Numbered from the stretch's first letter, positions 1 through 8,422 are shown. The stretch: DNA of 64,000 bases from a virus (IMGVR_UViG_3300043420_001819:19428-83427), one strand, 5' to 3'. Made by a program: numbers and translations. The notes: generated by a model from the letters alone, not told the origin.

Positions 1-11
1 TAAATATCCAC

Positions 12-584
12 TTAATCCTCGATAATAGTACTAATCCCGAAAAAAGATTTTAAGTGTTCAAGACATGAAGTCAAAATCTTTTTTATTTTTACCCGGGATA
101 TTTTATATCGTTCTGAAACTTTAACAATGGAAAATTGTAATATGAAATAATCATATAAAATTCTTTGCTCAAGAGAGTTAAGAGTTTCAAGGTATTTTTT
201 AAATTCTAAGTTAGCTTCCATTACAATAAGTTGCTCTTCAACGGGAGATAAAGAGTTATCATATAACTCATCAAGCTCAATACCAGCTTCACTAAAAGTA
301 TATACTTCTCTAGTAGATTTTACAGAATTTGGGCGTACTGTTGCTCCCCCTTTAGGGCTATTTTTTCCTATATAATCTTTTATAGCACCAGAAACTCTCA
401 GGTATGCGTATCCCATAAAAAAATTATTCTTATTTACATCATATTTTTTTCTTGCCTTAAGGTATGCAATTACACCCTCTTGGATTAAATCATCTAGTTC
501 CACATAGTAACTACTTCGTAAAAAATACTTATAAGCTAACTTTTCAATAAACTCATAATCGCTAGGAGGTATCATTGAGTTCAT
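12..584 (-). CDS. Phage RNA polymerase sigma factor (sigma-70 family, late type)
   Basis: A 190-residue protein with a sigma region 2 signature near residues 27-50 (DDLIQEGVIAYLKARKKYD) and a region-4-like helix-turn-helix at about 135-185. This would direct host RNA polymerase to phage promoters. The size is close to that of T4 gp55, and the gene lies next to the Rad50/Mre11-like pair as T4 gene 55 lies near 46/47. It is the last gene of the leftward operon and its ATG overlaps the stop of the Rad50-like gene by 4 nt. The recurring ACGATWAT motif in front of late genes resembles the CGAT core of sigma-28 -10 elements and is a candidate target. The family call is firm; the late role is inferred. 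Confidence 0.85.
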   Translation of the reverse strand: MNSMIPPSDYEFIEKLAYKYFLRSSYYVELDDLIQEGVIAYLKARKKYDVNKNNFFMGYAYLRVSGAIKDYIGKNSPKGGATVRPNSVKSTREVYTFSEAGIELDELYDNSLSPVEEQLIVMEANLEFKKYLETLNSLEQRILYDYFILQFSIVKVSERYKISRVKIKKILTSCLEHLKSFFGISTIIED

Positions 585-2260
585 AGTTTCTGTATCCCTT
601 CTAGTTTAGTTATATTTTTATCTTTTACAAACGTAATCATAGTATCAAACATCTCAATAGGAATTTCTTCATGGTGCGTAATAATATACACTGCCTTAGT
701 TTCCCTAACTATTTCTAAGAATTGCTTAACCATTTCAATACCCTCTTCATCTAGGACACCAAACATCTCATCAATAACTAAAAAATTTCCAGAAAAACCA
801 GTAACTATTTCTAGGGTTGAAATTGTTGCAATCAAGAGTACAAGGGATACTCTAGTACGTTCACCAGCAGATAAATCATTGAACCCCTTTTCTATTCCTC
901 TATCAAAAAATCTGTAAACTAATTTACCTGTTTTTACAGATACTCTAATGTTTATATTAAACTTTGTTTTTTCAGATAGGTCTTTTAGCACTGTAATAAA
1001 AACTTTAGCAAACTTATTTAAGTACTCATTTACTAGTGTACCGTTTTTAATAAGAGTTAAACACTCCTCAACAAACTGTAATTTAACATCAAGGCTATCC
1101 ATTTCTTTAAGAAGTTCGTCAATTTCTTTAGTAATTTCTTCTTTATGGCTAATAATTTGGTCATATTGACTATTTTGTTCTTTTACGACTAGTATTTTAG
1201 ACTTAACTTTATTAATCTTATCAGTTATAGCATCTCTTTCATCACTTAGCTCACCACTTATCTTTCTAATTGCTTCTTTAATAGACTTTAAAGAGTCTTT
1301 TTTCTCATTTATTACCTTCTCTAATGCAGTATACTCTTTTTTAAGTGCTGCTAGTTCCTCTTTATGGGGAGTTATATCATAACAATAATCTGACCCACAA
1401 GTAGGGCATTTTCCTTCAACGTACTCATCTACTACTTTTTTAGTAGCACTTCCTTTAATTTTAACCTCTGATAATTTATACTCTTCAGTTTTTAAAGACT
1501 CTTCACTTTTAATAACACTAGTTTCTAGTGCTTTTAGTTGTGTATACCTACTGTTTTTTTCATGCTCTAAAAGAGCTTCAGTATTTTGTTGTAGTAACTT
1601 TTCTAGTTCATCAACATCTATTTTTTGAAAAGAAGTAAGTACATCTAAACTTTTTTCAGCACTTCTTAGTTTTGTGATAAGGATTGTTCTGGTTGTTTTT
1701 AGTTCTTTCTTCTCTTCTTTCAAAAGATTATTTGCTTTATGAATTGTTTCTACATTAAAGAACTGATAAAGTATATTGTCTTTGTTGGTAGTATCTAAAA
1801 TTGCTTGAAGGGTACTTTGACTAATATAAGTTAATGCAGAAAACGTATCAAAATCTGCACCAATTATTTCTTTAACTTGTTTAAGTTGAGCAGGGATACC
1901 CTTATGCTGTATCTCTTCCCCATTATTTTCAATAATAATTTTGTTGTTACTTCTATTATTAATAATTTTATAAGAACCTGAGCCTATTTTATCAAACTCT
2001 AACTCTATTGAATAAGGTTTTCCTGTAATAGAATTATTGACATCATCAATTGTACTTTTAGGGTTTTTTACGTTCTTGTTAAACAAGCCTTGATAAATAG
2101 CTGCGAATGTTGCTGTTTTCCCAGAGCCATTAGAACTCTTATGAGGGGTATCATTGTCGTTATTCTTACCTACAATGTAGTGTAGACCCTTTTCTATTGG
2201 TAAACTTATTTCCCCAATTGAGTAGAAATTTGAAACCTTTATAGATTTAATTTTTAACAT
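581..2260 (-). CDS. Rad50/SbcC/gp46-like recombination ATPase
   Basis: ATPase subunit of a Mre11-Rad50-type nuclease complex that processes DNA ends for recombination-dependent replication. The P-loop runs over residues 31-49 and has an insertion before NGSGKT, as in T4 gp46. A zinc-hook CPTCG sits at 285-289 inside the coiled coil (about 170-430). The ABC signature LSAGE is at 463-467, Walker B (LVIDE) near 494-498, and a histidine switch (ITHHEE) lies near the C-terminus. At 559 residues it is the short phage form. It overlaps the Mre11-like gene by 14 nt, so the two are very likely translationally coupled. Confidence 0.95.
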   Translation of the reverse strand: MLKIKSIKVSNFYSIGEISLPIEKGLHYIVGKNNDNDTPHKSSNGSGKTATFAAIYQGLFNKNVKNPKSTIDDVNNSITGKPYSIELEFDKIGSGSYKIINNRSNNKIIIENNGEEIQHKGIPAQLKQVKEIIGADFDTFSALTYISQSTLQAILDTTNKDNILYQFFNVETIHKANNLLKEEKKELKTTRTILITKLRSAEKSLDVLTSFQKIDVDELEKLLQQNTEALLEHEKNSRYTQLKALETSVIKSEESLKTEEYKLSEVKIKGSATKKVVDEYVEGKCPTCGSDYCYDITPHKEELAALKKEYTALEKVINEKKDSLKSIKEAIRKISGELSDERDAITDKINKVKSKILVVKEQNSQYDQIISHKEEITKEIDELLKEMDSLDVKLQFVEECLTLIKNGTLVNEYLNKFAKVFITVLKDLSEKTKFNINIRVSVKTGKLVYRFFDRGIEKGFNDLSAGERTRVSLVLLIATISTLEIVTGFSGNFLVIDEMFGVLDEEGIEMVKQFLEIVRETKAVYIITHHEEIPIEMFDTMITFVKDKNITKLEGIQKL

Positions 2261-3236
2261 CTATTAATATCCCCTGTAAATACTCTTCTAACTCTTTTGT
2301 TACATTAAACTCATTTGCTTTTAGTAACATTAGGAGTGTTTGGCTAATCTCTTCTTGTTTGTGGGAAGATAACTCATCTATTAATTCTTCAAACTCTTCT
2401 GTGTTTTCTTCTTGTTCTGTTTTATAATCAAATTGTGCTACATTATTCATCTTCATCAAAATGGATGAAGTCTTGGTGTCAGGAATCCCTTTTACTACTA
2501 CTTTATACAAATGGTCAGGGTCAAGTATTAAAGTAGATTCTAGACCCCTTGTAGTAGTCTCTATCAAGACCTTTGAAGGAAGATTTAATCTTACCCAATC
2601 AAAACTAGTTTTTCCATCCTCTAGTTTGATTGAGTAATACCCATAATCCCTTAAGAGTTCAAAGTGTATACCGTAAGGGCTAGAAGGGTAAAAAGTATTA
2701 CTATAAGGAGAGTACTTGTGATGAATATCACCAACAAAGCATTTAGTAAAAATATCAGAAACCTCTTTAACGTCAATTTCGCCTTTAATGAAAGTACCAT
2801 AATTAGCCCTAAAATGAGAGAATAGTATACTCTCTCTATCGTCTCTAATCATTGCTTTTGTACTTTTATAAATTTCTTTACATCTAATGTGTGATACAAA
2901 GTAACAATCAACACCCCCAATAGTACGTAATTCTTGTTCTATATAAGTAAAACCTACTTTAGGGATATAGTCAAATACTGTTTTATGCTCTGAAAGATTT
3001 TCGTGGTTTCCAGATATTACTATAACCTGTTTTTCTTTTAGTTTTTCTATACCTTCATAGAATGTGGATAGTTCTTCAAGAGTTGGTTTAGGAACATCAA
3101 AAATATCACCTCCTAAAACTACTAGGCTAGAGTCGTCTTGTGCTAATATATCAAATAGTTTTAGGAAGCGTGATTTTTCCCATTCAGAATTTTTGCGTAG
3201 ATTTAAATGAATATCAGTTACGAAGGAGAGGGTCAT
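2247..3236 (-). CDS. Mre11/SbcD/gp47-like nuclease
   Basis: Calcineurin-type metallophosphoesterase nuclease, partner of the Rad50-like ATPase encoded just downstream. All metal-binding motifs are visible: DIHL (8-11), GGDIFD (about 42-47), SGNHE (about 75-79), SHFRAN and GDIHHK. The acidic C-terminal third (about 270-329) should be the Rad50-binding part. Length 329 residues, close to T4 gp47. The start overlaps the stop of the acyl carrier protein gene by 4 nt. Function is firm from the motifs. Confidence 0.95.
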   Translation of the reverse strand: MTLSFVTDIHLNLRKNSEWEKSRFLKLFDILAQDDSSLVVLGGDIFDVPKPTLEELSTFYEGIEKLKEKQVIVISGNHENLSEHKTVFDYIPKVGFTYIEQELRTIGGVDCYFVSHIRCKEIYKSTKAMIRDDRESILFSHFRANYGTFIKGEIDVKEVSDIFTKCFVGDIHHKYSPYSNTFYPSSPYGIHFELLRDYGYYSIKLEDGKTSFDWVRLNLPSKVLIETTTRGLESTLILDPDHLYKVVVKGIPDTKTSSILMKMNNVAQFDYKTEQEENTEEFEELIDELSSHKQEEISQTLLMLLKANEFNVTKELEEYLQGILIDVKN

Positions 3237-3466
3237 AGAACACCCTCTAAATATTTAATTACGTCATTACCACTTTTAATATCTGCTAAAACTGAGTCTT
3301 CAATCTTAATATTAAAAGCAATTTCTATGGACTGAACAATAGATAATAAGTCTAAACTATCCACCCCGTAACTTTTAAACGGGATGTGAATAGAAAAATC
3401 GACAGGATTAGAGTAGGTAGCTTGTGCCATTAAAGCTATAGCAGTACTTCTTTGTTCATGTGTCAT
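3233..3466 (-). CDS. acpP: Acyl carrier protein
   Basis: A 77-residue protein with the carrier-protein phosphopantetheine site GVDSLDLL; Ser37 is the expected attachment residue. The flanking helices also fit the family: a hydrophobic helix II after the serine (SIVQSIEIAFNIKI), then an acidic loop and a final helix NDVIKYLE. ACPs carry acyl groups for fatty acid and lipid synthesis, and are modified by the host phosphopantetheinyl transferase. It lies between the ssDNA-binding protein and the Mre11-like gene, co-transcribed with replication genes, which is an odd place for a lipid gene. The family assignment is confident; its role in infection is unknown. Confidence 0.88.
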   Translation of the reverse strand: MTHEQRSTAIALMAQATYSNPVDFSIHIPFKSYGVDSLDLLSIVQSIEIAFNIKIEDSVLADIKSGNDVIKYLEGVL

Positions 3467-3475
3467 AACTTATTC

Positions 3476-4276
3476 CTAAAACGGAATTTCGTCTTCGTCA
3501 ACTTCTACGTCAGATTCAACTGGAGCAGAACTAGTAGAAGAAGTAGTTGAGTTTGAACCAGATGAATTATAATCCTCTACCCACTTATTAAACTTTTTAA
3601 TTGCTGGAGCAACATATTCAGTTAATCCGGCTAAGTCAGTAGGTTTCATCTCTACCATTTCCTCAATGTCAAAACACCAAGCTGGTTGGAAGTCAGTAGA
3701 CACTTTTTTACTCTTAACTTTAAACTTAAAACCAAGATTAGGAGATTTAATTCCTCTAGCATCTAATTGTACACCCCACTGGTGTAGATTTGTTCCATGC
3801 AAATAATGAGTATATGGTGTCCATTCGTTACCCTCATTAACTAACATTAGTAAAATGTTATTGAAAGTAGCTCTTCGTCCACCTGCTTTCCACTCAGAAA
3901 CAGACATACCACTTTTTTTATCAACTTGTTGTTTAGTTTCATACGGGTCGAAGAAAAAAGGTGTTTGGAACACAGTGCTTTTAGTGTTAATATCATAGTG
4001 AGATACTTGATAAACATTTCCAATAATAATAAACTCTATTGTATTTCCAAAGTCAGTACCAGTTTCTTTAACAATTAGGTTTGCTTTATCTTCTTTGTAC
4101 CCAGCTACAAAGTTACCTTTTTTAACACCACCATCATCTTGTAAAATATCACTATAGTTCATACTGATTTTTCTGAAAGGTGCACCTGCTGATGCCTCTT
4201 TATTAACTTTTGAAAGACTTTTTGCAGTCTCTGAATCGTAACCCATTGATAAATATTCTTCATATGAATATGCCAT
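3476..4276 (-). CDS. ssb: Single-stranded DNA-binding protein
   Basis: A 266-residue protein whose C-terminus is a Ser/Thr-rich linker followed by an acidic tail ending DEDEIPF, the partner-binding tip typical of bacterial and phage SSBs. The core (about 35-215) is rich in aromatic residues and is probably the OB-fold; I do not see a strong match to the E. coli SSB core, so it is closer to phage-type SSBs. It is the first gene after the perfect promoter at 4352-4380 and heads an operon with the ACP, Mre11, Rad50 and sigma genes. The leader carries a hairpin (see 4323-4342). Confidence 0.85.
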   Translation of the reverse strand: MAYSYEEYLSMGYDSETAKSLSKVNKEASAGAPFRKISMNYSDILQDDGGVKKGNFVAGYKEDKANLIVKETGTDFGNTIEFIIIGNVYQVSHYDINTKSTVFQTPFFFDPYETKQQVDKKSGMSVSEWKAGGRRATFNNILLMLVNEGNEWTPYTHYLHGTNLHQWGVQLDARGIKSPNLGFKFKVKSKKVSTDFQPAWCFDIEEMVEMKPTDLAGLTEYVAPAIKKFNKWVEDYNSSGSNSTTSSTSSAPVESDVEVDEDEIPF

Positions 4277-4322
4277 TTTGTTTCCTTTATTTCCGATTTT
4301 AGTTTCGGTTATTTCTAATTTA

Positions 4323-4342
4323 CAGACAGGTTATCCTATCTG
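4323..4342 (-). promoter_or_regulatory. Hairpin in the ssb mRNA leader
   Basis: On the leftward transcript CAGATAGG and CCTGTCTG pair over 8 bp with an AUAA loop. The single wobble (U-G) works only in the leftward RNA, since the other strand would have a C-A mismatch, which supports a role in this transcript. A weaker CCGA/TCGG hairpin follows before the ribosome site AAAGGA. Several phages autoregulate SSB translation through leader structures; that function is only suggested here. Confidence 0.45.
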
Positions 4343-4351
4343 CATGTGAAA

Positions 4352-4380
4352 ATTATATTACAAAAAATTTTATTTGTCAA
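4352..4380 (-). promoter_or_regulatory. Sigma-70 promoter of the ssb operon
   Basis: On the minus strand TTGACA (4375-4380) and TATAAT (4352-4357) are separated by exactly 17 nt, a perfect consensus promoter directed at the ssb gene. It would be active with host RNA polymerase at the start of infection. Confidence 0.88.
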
Positions 4381-4409
4381 GTAAAATACGTAAAATAATT
4401 AAAATTTTT

Positions 4410-4979
4410 TTATTCTGCAACGATAATTGCGTCATCTTCAGTAATTTCTACTACAGGGAATTTTTCATCAATTATGACAGCAAGTTCTTTAACTTTTTGG
4501 AGTAAAGTTGTTACATCTCCATCATTTATTAAAGTATAATCAAAGCCCTCAAACGTATCTAGTTCTATCTCTGATGCATGTGAGTCCCAAGATTCTGGAA
4601 CAGAGGGTCTATGTATTCTTACTTTTAAACTATCCTCAATTGCTTCTACCTTAAATCTCCAATCTGGTATAATCAAAACACAATTCACACACAATGTTTC
4701 GCAGTATTTTTGTGCAAGTTTTAACCAAACATCATCACCAAAAATTGGTTTTAGTCCCTCAGTTCCTAATCTTTGGAGCATACTTCTATACTGTGGGAGT
4801 AAATTTTTATTTGCTTCAAGCTCTTCAACACTAATATTTAGAGTTGCTGCAAGAATTTGTTTAAGAGGGTCTGCAAAATTATAAATTTTTGCTCTTTCTC
4901 CTAACTCAATCTTTAGTAATTCTGCAACAGTAGATTTACCATGCCCTTTTTTCCCAGAAATTTGTACAATATGTGCCAT
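4410..4979 (-). CDS. Deoxynucleoside monophosphate kinase
   Basis: P-loop kinase of the phage dNMP kinase family, which phosphorylates dNMPs for DNA synthesis. The Walker A motif GKKGHGKST lies at residues 9-17, followed by the family segment FADPLKQILA and the stretch PQYRSMLQRLGTEG, then DVWLKLA and the DWRF lid segment. Length 189 residues. It follows the 5'-3' exonuclease gene by 13 nt and precedes the ssb promoter, so it is probably transcribed with the exonuclease. Confidence 0.88.
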   Translation of the reverse strand: MAHIVQISGKKGHGKSTVAELLKIELGERAKIYNFADPLKQILAATLNISVEELEANKNLLPQYRSMLQRLGTEGLKPIFGDDVWLKLAQKYCETLCVNCVLIIPDWRFKVEAIEDSLKVRIHRPSVPESWDSHASEIELDTFEGFDYTLINDGDVTTLLQKVKELAVIIDEKFPVVEITEDDAIIVAE

Positions 4980-4992
4980 AGGTATCCTTTTA

Positions 4993-5892
4993 TTATAATT
5001 TATACACAGCTCTTTGGTCAGGAGACAATAAAAGAGTTGTGCTATAGTTTAGTGATAAGTCATTTAGCATATCATCATAAGTACTTTGACTTGTTAAAAA
5101 CTTATCAGAAAAAATTACTTGTTCTTCTTCGTCTATATCATTAATTGAGATAGGGTTAAAAAGAGCGTAATTCATATCTAGTATTTCCATAAAGGAAGTA
5201 TTTTCAGGAAGTTTCATACCGTTTTGTCCATTTTCTACTGCCGTAGCAATATTTTGGGCTAATCGGTTGAACTCTTTTTCTTCCTCATAAAATTTTTTAA
5301 ATGTTTTTTCCCCTAATCTATAAATACCTTTTACATTTTCTTTATCAGAACCTGCAAATACTTGTAGATATAAAATTCCAGTAGGGTCTAAACCATATTC
5401 TTGCTCACACGAACTTCTTGTAATTAATTTTTCTCTTTTAACATGTAATAATTTAATATTATCAGAGAATAAAAATGATGCCCAGTCTTTGTCAGAAGAA
5501 ACTAATATTACATTGTACTTATCAGAATCTTTAAATCTATTTGCTACAATAGAACCAACATCATCAGCCTCTAGCCCATTAATATCAATAACAGCGCCAA
5601 AGTGGTGCAACCATTTAAGACTATTTTTATAGTCAACCTCAAAACTTTTACGTCTATCTTGTTCTGCTTTAGATTCTTGTTTATGCTTTTTTGCTCTATG
5701 AGTTTTGTACTCAGGATATATTTCTCTCCTTTTAGGAGTTCCTATATCAACAGCAAATACAATCTTCGAAGGCTTAACTCCAACTTTATTGAGGAGTTTA
5801 GCAATACCAAAGAAAGTATGCTCAAATGGCTTTTTAGCATGAAAAGAATAGGTAAAGGCACATAGACGGTAATCAATTACTACTATATTCAT
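4993..5892 (-). CDS. 5'-3' exonuclease / flap endonuclease (RNase H-like, FEN family)
   Basis: Structure-specific nuclease that removes RNA primers and 5' flaps. Metal-binding acids typical of the FEN/T4 RNase H family are visible: D7, D49, EADD (108-111), SSDKDW (132-137) and a degenerate helix-hairpin-helix segment GSDKENVKGI (181-190). The arginine/lysine arch region follows YPEYKTHR (59-66). Length 299 residues, as in the T4/T5 proteins. First gene of the leftward early operon, facing the primase gene across a 224-nt divergent region. Confidence 0.92.
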   Translation of the reverse strand: MNIVVIDYRLCAFTYSFHAKKPFEHTFFGIAKLLNKVGVKPSKIVFAVDIGTPKRREIYPEYKTHRAKKHKQESKAEQDRRKSFEVDYKNSLKWLHHFGAVIDINGLEADDVGSIVANRFKDSDKYNVILVSSDKDWASFLFSDNIKLLHVKREKLITRSSCEQEYGLDPTGILYLQVFAGSDKENVKGIYRLGEKTFKKFYEEEKEFNRLAQNIATAVENGQNGMKLPENTSFMEILDMNYALFNPISINDIDEEEQVIFSDKFLTSQSTYDDMLNDLSLNYSTTLLLSPDQRAVYKL

Positions 5893-5960
5893 TTACAAAC
5901 CTTTTAATTGAAATACAAAGAATTATAAAACACAATTCCTTAAATTTAGCTTAAAATATG

Positions 5961-5989
5961 GGGGTGTCCTAAGACCTATCAGTGTTTAC
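5961..5989 (+). repeat. 29-bp repeated element, copy 1
   Basis: Begins GGGGTGTCCTAAGACC and ends ATCAGTGTTTAC. It differs from the two copies at 48598 and 48656 by a single base. It lies 24 nt upstream of the leftward TATAAT at 5932-5937. It is a candidate binding site for a phage or host regulator; the sequence alone does not show which. Confidence 0.8.
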
Positions 5990-6084
5990 CGTTTAGAGTT
6001 CTAAAATACTTTTAAATTTAAGAAATTAATAAGAATATATCGAGTATAATGCTAGTAATTTAAGCTAAGTTTTATAATTATATA

Positions 6085-6092
6085 ACGATTAT
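6085..6092 (+). promoter_or_regulatory. ACGATWAT motif, primase gene
   Basis: ACGATTAT followed by TATAG, 25 nt before the primase start codon, in the orientation of that gene. One of the recurring motif copies described for late units. Confidence 0.4.
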
Positions 6093-6116
6093 TATAGTAC
6101 AGCAAAAGAGGGATAT

Positions 6117-7220
6117 ATGAACCAAAGAGAATTTTTAATAAATAAGCTAGATACTGTTTTTAAAGTACAATGTTCTGATTCTAAGACAGGAGATTATACT
6201 TATAAAAAAATTGATGAAGCACTAGAGCATAACTTTTTAAGATTTGGTAACTCATACTTTATTCCTGCAGTCAGTATTGATATTGATAACTCTCAAGATA
6301 TTTTAATCAATGACATTATTAAAACAAATAAATTACCAGACCCCACTTTTGTTGTTGAAACTTCTAGAGGATACCACATTCACTGGTTTCTATCAAATCC
6401 AATTAAAACATCAAACGTAAAACAACTTAGAAAACTAAGAGAAACTTTACTATACCTCCAAAAACTTTTTGGTGCCGATAAATTTGCTACAACAACATCT
6501 TCAGGTCGTGTTTGGAGAAATCCAATTAAGCACTCAAATGCTTTTACTGATACTACAGTTGAATTAAATGATTTATTCACTACTCCTGAACTACCTAAAA
6601 ATACTCGTGAATTCACTAAGAGTATTAATAGATACAAAAAATTTCTTAATACTGACTTCTCAAAAGTATTAGAGGGAGAAAGAAATACAACTCTTTTTGA
6701 TTATGGTAGAGCTTATGCTTATACTACTGGAGTTATTAACGTATTTGATGAATTATGTACCAAAAATGATACACTTTTAAATCCTTTACCCATTAGTGAA
6801 GTAACTAATATAGCTTCTTCAATCGAAATATTTATGTCAACTAAGTATAAGAAAGGTGCTCATACAACTTCTGAAGCTACGATAGCTTTTAATAGAAGAG
6901 TAGCAGCACAACAAGCAGATAAGAAAGTATTAGTAATCTTCGAAAAATCTTTGAAGTTACTTACAATACCTATTATAGCTGTACAAAGATTATCTGCAAG
7001 AAAAGGTGCAGAAGTATTTAAAATTTCTAAAGATACATTCTTAAAACATAAAAAAATAGTACTTAAAAAACTTGTAAGTTATTTCAAAAGTTTAGTTAAA
7101 ACGATAAATAAATGGGTAGAACTACAAACTACTAACTTTAAAGTATTGTTTGAGGATATAAATGTATTACATTGGGATAGACACTTCATCAACGAGCACA
7201 GGACTTGTGGTTCTGGATAA
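6117..7220 (+). CDS. Replication initiator/primase (replicase family with PriCT-1-like domain)
   Basis: A 367-residue protein. The N-terminal half resembles plasmid and phage replicases of the ColE2/archaeo-eukaryotic primase type: an acidic pair in SIDIDN (D55, D57), then PDPTFVVETSRGYHIHWFL (residues 75-91), the usual pairing of a basic segment with a tryptophan. Residues about 188-250 fit the PriCT-1 primase C-terminal domain (GERNTTLFDYGRAYAYTTG, then PLPISEVTNIASSI). It would prime or initiate phage DNA synthesis. The last 19 codons overlap the start of the RuvC-like gene in another frame. Ribosome site GAGGG lies just before the ATG. Confidence 0.75.
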   Translation: MNQREFLINKLDTVFKVQCSDSKTGDYTYKKIDEALEHNFLRFGNSYFIPAVSIDIDNSQDILINDIIKTNKLPDPTFVVETSRGYHIHWFLSNPIKTSNVKQLRKLRETLLYLQKLFGADKFATTTSSGRVWRNPIKHSNAFTDTTVELNDLFTTPELPKNTREFTKSINRYKKFLNTDFSKVLEGERNTTLFDYGRAYAYTTGVINVFDELCTKNDTLLNPLPISEVTNIASSIEIFMSTKYKKGAHTTSEATIAFNRRVAAQQADKKVLVIFEKSLKLLTIPIIAVQRLSARKGAEVFKISKDTFLKHKKIVLKKLVSYFKSLVKTINKWVELQTTNFKVLFEDINVLHWDRHFINEHRTCGSG

Positions 7221-7629
7221 AAATAAAAAATTAATTTCATATACTTTATTAACACCGAAACACTCTGATTTAAAAGAGAGGTGTACACTAATAGTTGAAG
7301 GTACTCTACAATTTGTATCTAAGTATAAAAACAAAGAAACTTTAATAATTATTGAAACACCAGCATTTATGGCAAAAGGAAGAGTTATTGACTTAGCTAT
7401 GTTAGTTGGTGGTGTTTTTTATTCACTAAGAAGTAGAGGGTATAACTGTTTATTAGTTCCCCCAACAACACATAAAAAAACATTTACTGGTTCTGGAAAA
7501 GCTTCTAAAGAAGAAACAATAGCCTCACTCCCAGAGGGAGTTAAAGAACTATTTTTAAATGAGAGTAAGAAGATTGATGATTTAGCAGATGCGTATAGTT
7601 TAGCGTTCTATGGAATTACTTCCAATTAA
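7162..7629 (+). CDS. RuvC-like Holliday junction resolvase
   Basis: A 155-residue RNase H-fold nuclease. The first catalytic acid is in GIDTSSTSTG (D7), the second in IIETPAF (E65), and the last acids are in KKIDDLADAYSLA (D139, D140, D143), the standard RuvC arrangement. The segment PTTHKKTFTGSGKASKEE matches the DNA-binding part of RuvC proteins. It would resolve branched DNA before packaging. It starts 59 nt inside the primase gene and its end overlaps the convergent gene at 7616 by 14 nt. Confidence 0.9.
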   Translation: MYYIGIDTSSTSTGLVVLDKNKKLISYTLLTPKHSDLKERCTLIVEGTLQFVSKYKNKETLIIIETPAFMAKGRVIDLAMLVGGVFYSLRSRGYNCLLVPPTTHKKTFTGSGKASKEETIASLPEGVKELFLNESKKIDDLADAYSLAFYGITSN

Positions 7630-7915
7630 TTTTTACCTCATAAATTACGTCTACAAAACCAGTTGCAGTATCGCTTACTTTAATAATTAAATTATGGGCA
7701 AAACCTGCATATTCTGTAGTTGTAGAACCATCCACTCTTAGCTCAAATTGACTTCTAAGTTCATTTACACCAAGATTATATTGAGCTACAAGTCCATTTG
7801 CTCTATTTTTAAGCATAGCAACACAAGTCATTGTCTCAGGGATTTCCCCATCATCAAAAGTAAAATCATAAAACAACGCAGAACCTGCATATTTAAAAAT
7901 TGGATCGTCTTTCAT
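7616..7915 (-). CDS. Hypothetical protein at the end of the late operon
   Basis: A 99-residue protein of unknown function, with no signal peptide and no cysteine cluster. It is predicted to be rich in beta strands (LIIKVSDTATGFVDVIYEVKINWK at the end, given as a general observation on its strand pattern). It is the last leftward late gene, one base after the 28-residue gene, and overlaps the convergent resolvase gene by 14 nt. Location suggests a virion-associated or fibre-related role, but this is a guess. Confidence 0.65.
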   Translation of the reverse strand: MKDDPIFKYAGSALFYDFTFDDGEIPETMTCVAMLKNRANGLVAQYNLGVNELRSQFELRVDGSTTTEYAGFAHNLIIKVSDTATGFVDVIYEVKINWK

Positions 7916-7916
7916 T

Positions 7917-8003
7917 TTAACCTACTCTAAATCTTATTTTAATTGGTTCAGCAGTAAACCTAATAGAAATAGGAGCAGTGCTAAATCTAAATTTTTCAGT
8001 CAT
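7917..8003 (-). CDS. Small coupled protein (28 residues)
   Basis: An ATG at 8003 shares its A with the TAA of the upstream gene (TAATG), and the frame ends at 7917, one base before the ATG of the next gene. The product is basic and partly repetitive (FRFSTAPISIRF, then IKIRFRVG). The tight coupling on both sides argues that it is translated. No function can be given. Confidence 0.55.
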   Translation of the reverse strand: MTEKFRFSTAPISIRFTAEPIKIRFRVG

Positions 8004-8422
8004 TAAGAAATCCTAATGAGTCCACTTGATGCATTTGCTGCTGGAAACTCTATTACAAAATCTCCACCACTAGCAGTAAGGCTTGAACCAAAATCTAGTA
8101 CAGCTACTGCTTTATTACTTTTAGTAGCATTATAAATTAATGCACCTCTTGCTGTAATTTCACAGTTATTCCAAGTTGGGTCAGAAGTAAAATCTAAGAT
8201 TGATACCCCACCATCAATAGATGTATTAAACCCTGATAATGTTAAACCACCTGCCGTATAACCTGTACCTGTTGCTTCACCGTCAATAGTATATCCAGTT
8301 GTAGTAGCACCAAGTGTAGCTGATTCTACATAAAGAGCTATCATATACGTATCAGTATCCGTATGTACTCCTGAGTATATTTCTTGTAAGTATGAATCAC
8401 AAATTGCTGAAGTAATTGCCAT
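8003..8422 (-). CDS. Conserved phage virion-type protein
   Basis: A 139-residue protein that matches a pattern I recognise from many tailed phages: MAITSAICDSYLQEIYSGVH, then IALYVESATLG, GEATGTGYTAGG, and W(N)NCEITARGALIYNATKS ending in a strand-rich region. Such proteins are usually annotated as hypothetical structural proteins. It sits between the lysis genes and the 28-residue gene. Function unknown. Confidence 0.7.
   Translation of the reverse strand: MAITSAICDSYLQEIYSGVHTDTDTYMIALYVESATLGATTTGYTIDGEATGTGYTAGGLTLSGFNTSIDGGVSILDFTSDPTWNNCEITARGALIYNATKSNKAVAVLDFGSSLTASGGDFVIEFPAANASSGLIRIS

Larger units (their letters stand above)
5893..6116. promoter_or_regulatory. Divergent promoter region between exonuclease and primase
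   Basis: A 224-nt spacer between divergent genes. It holds a leftward TATAAT (plus coordinates 5932-5937), the first copy of a 29-bp repeated element (5961-5989), a rightward TATAAT at 6045-6050 with no good -35, and an ACGATTAT motif at 6085-6092 before the primase gene. The same combination recurs at 48537-48746. Confidence 0.5.
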
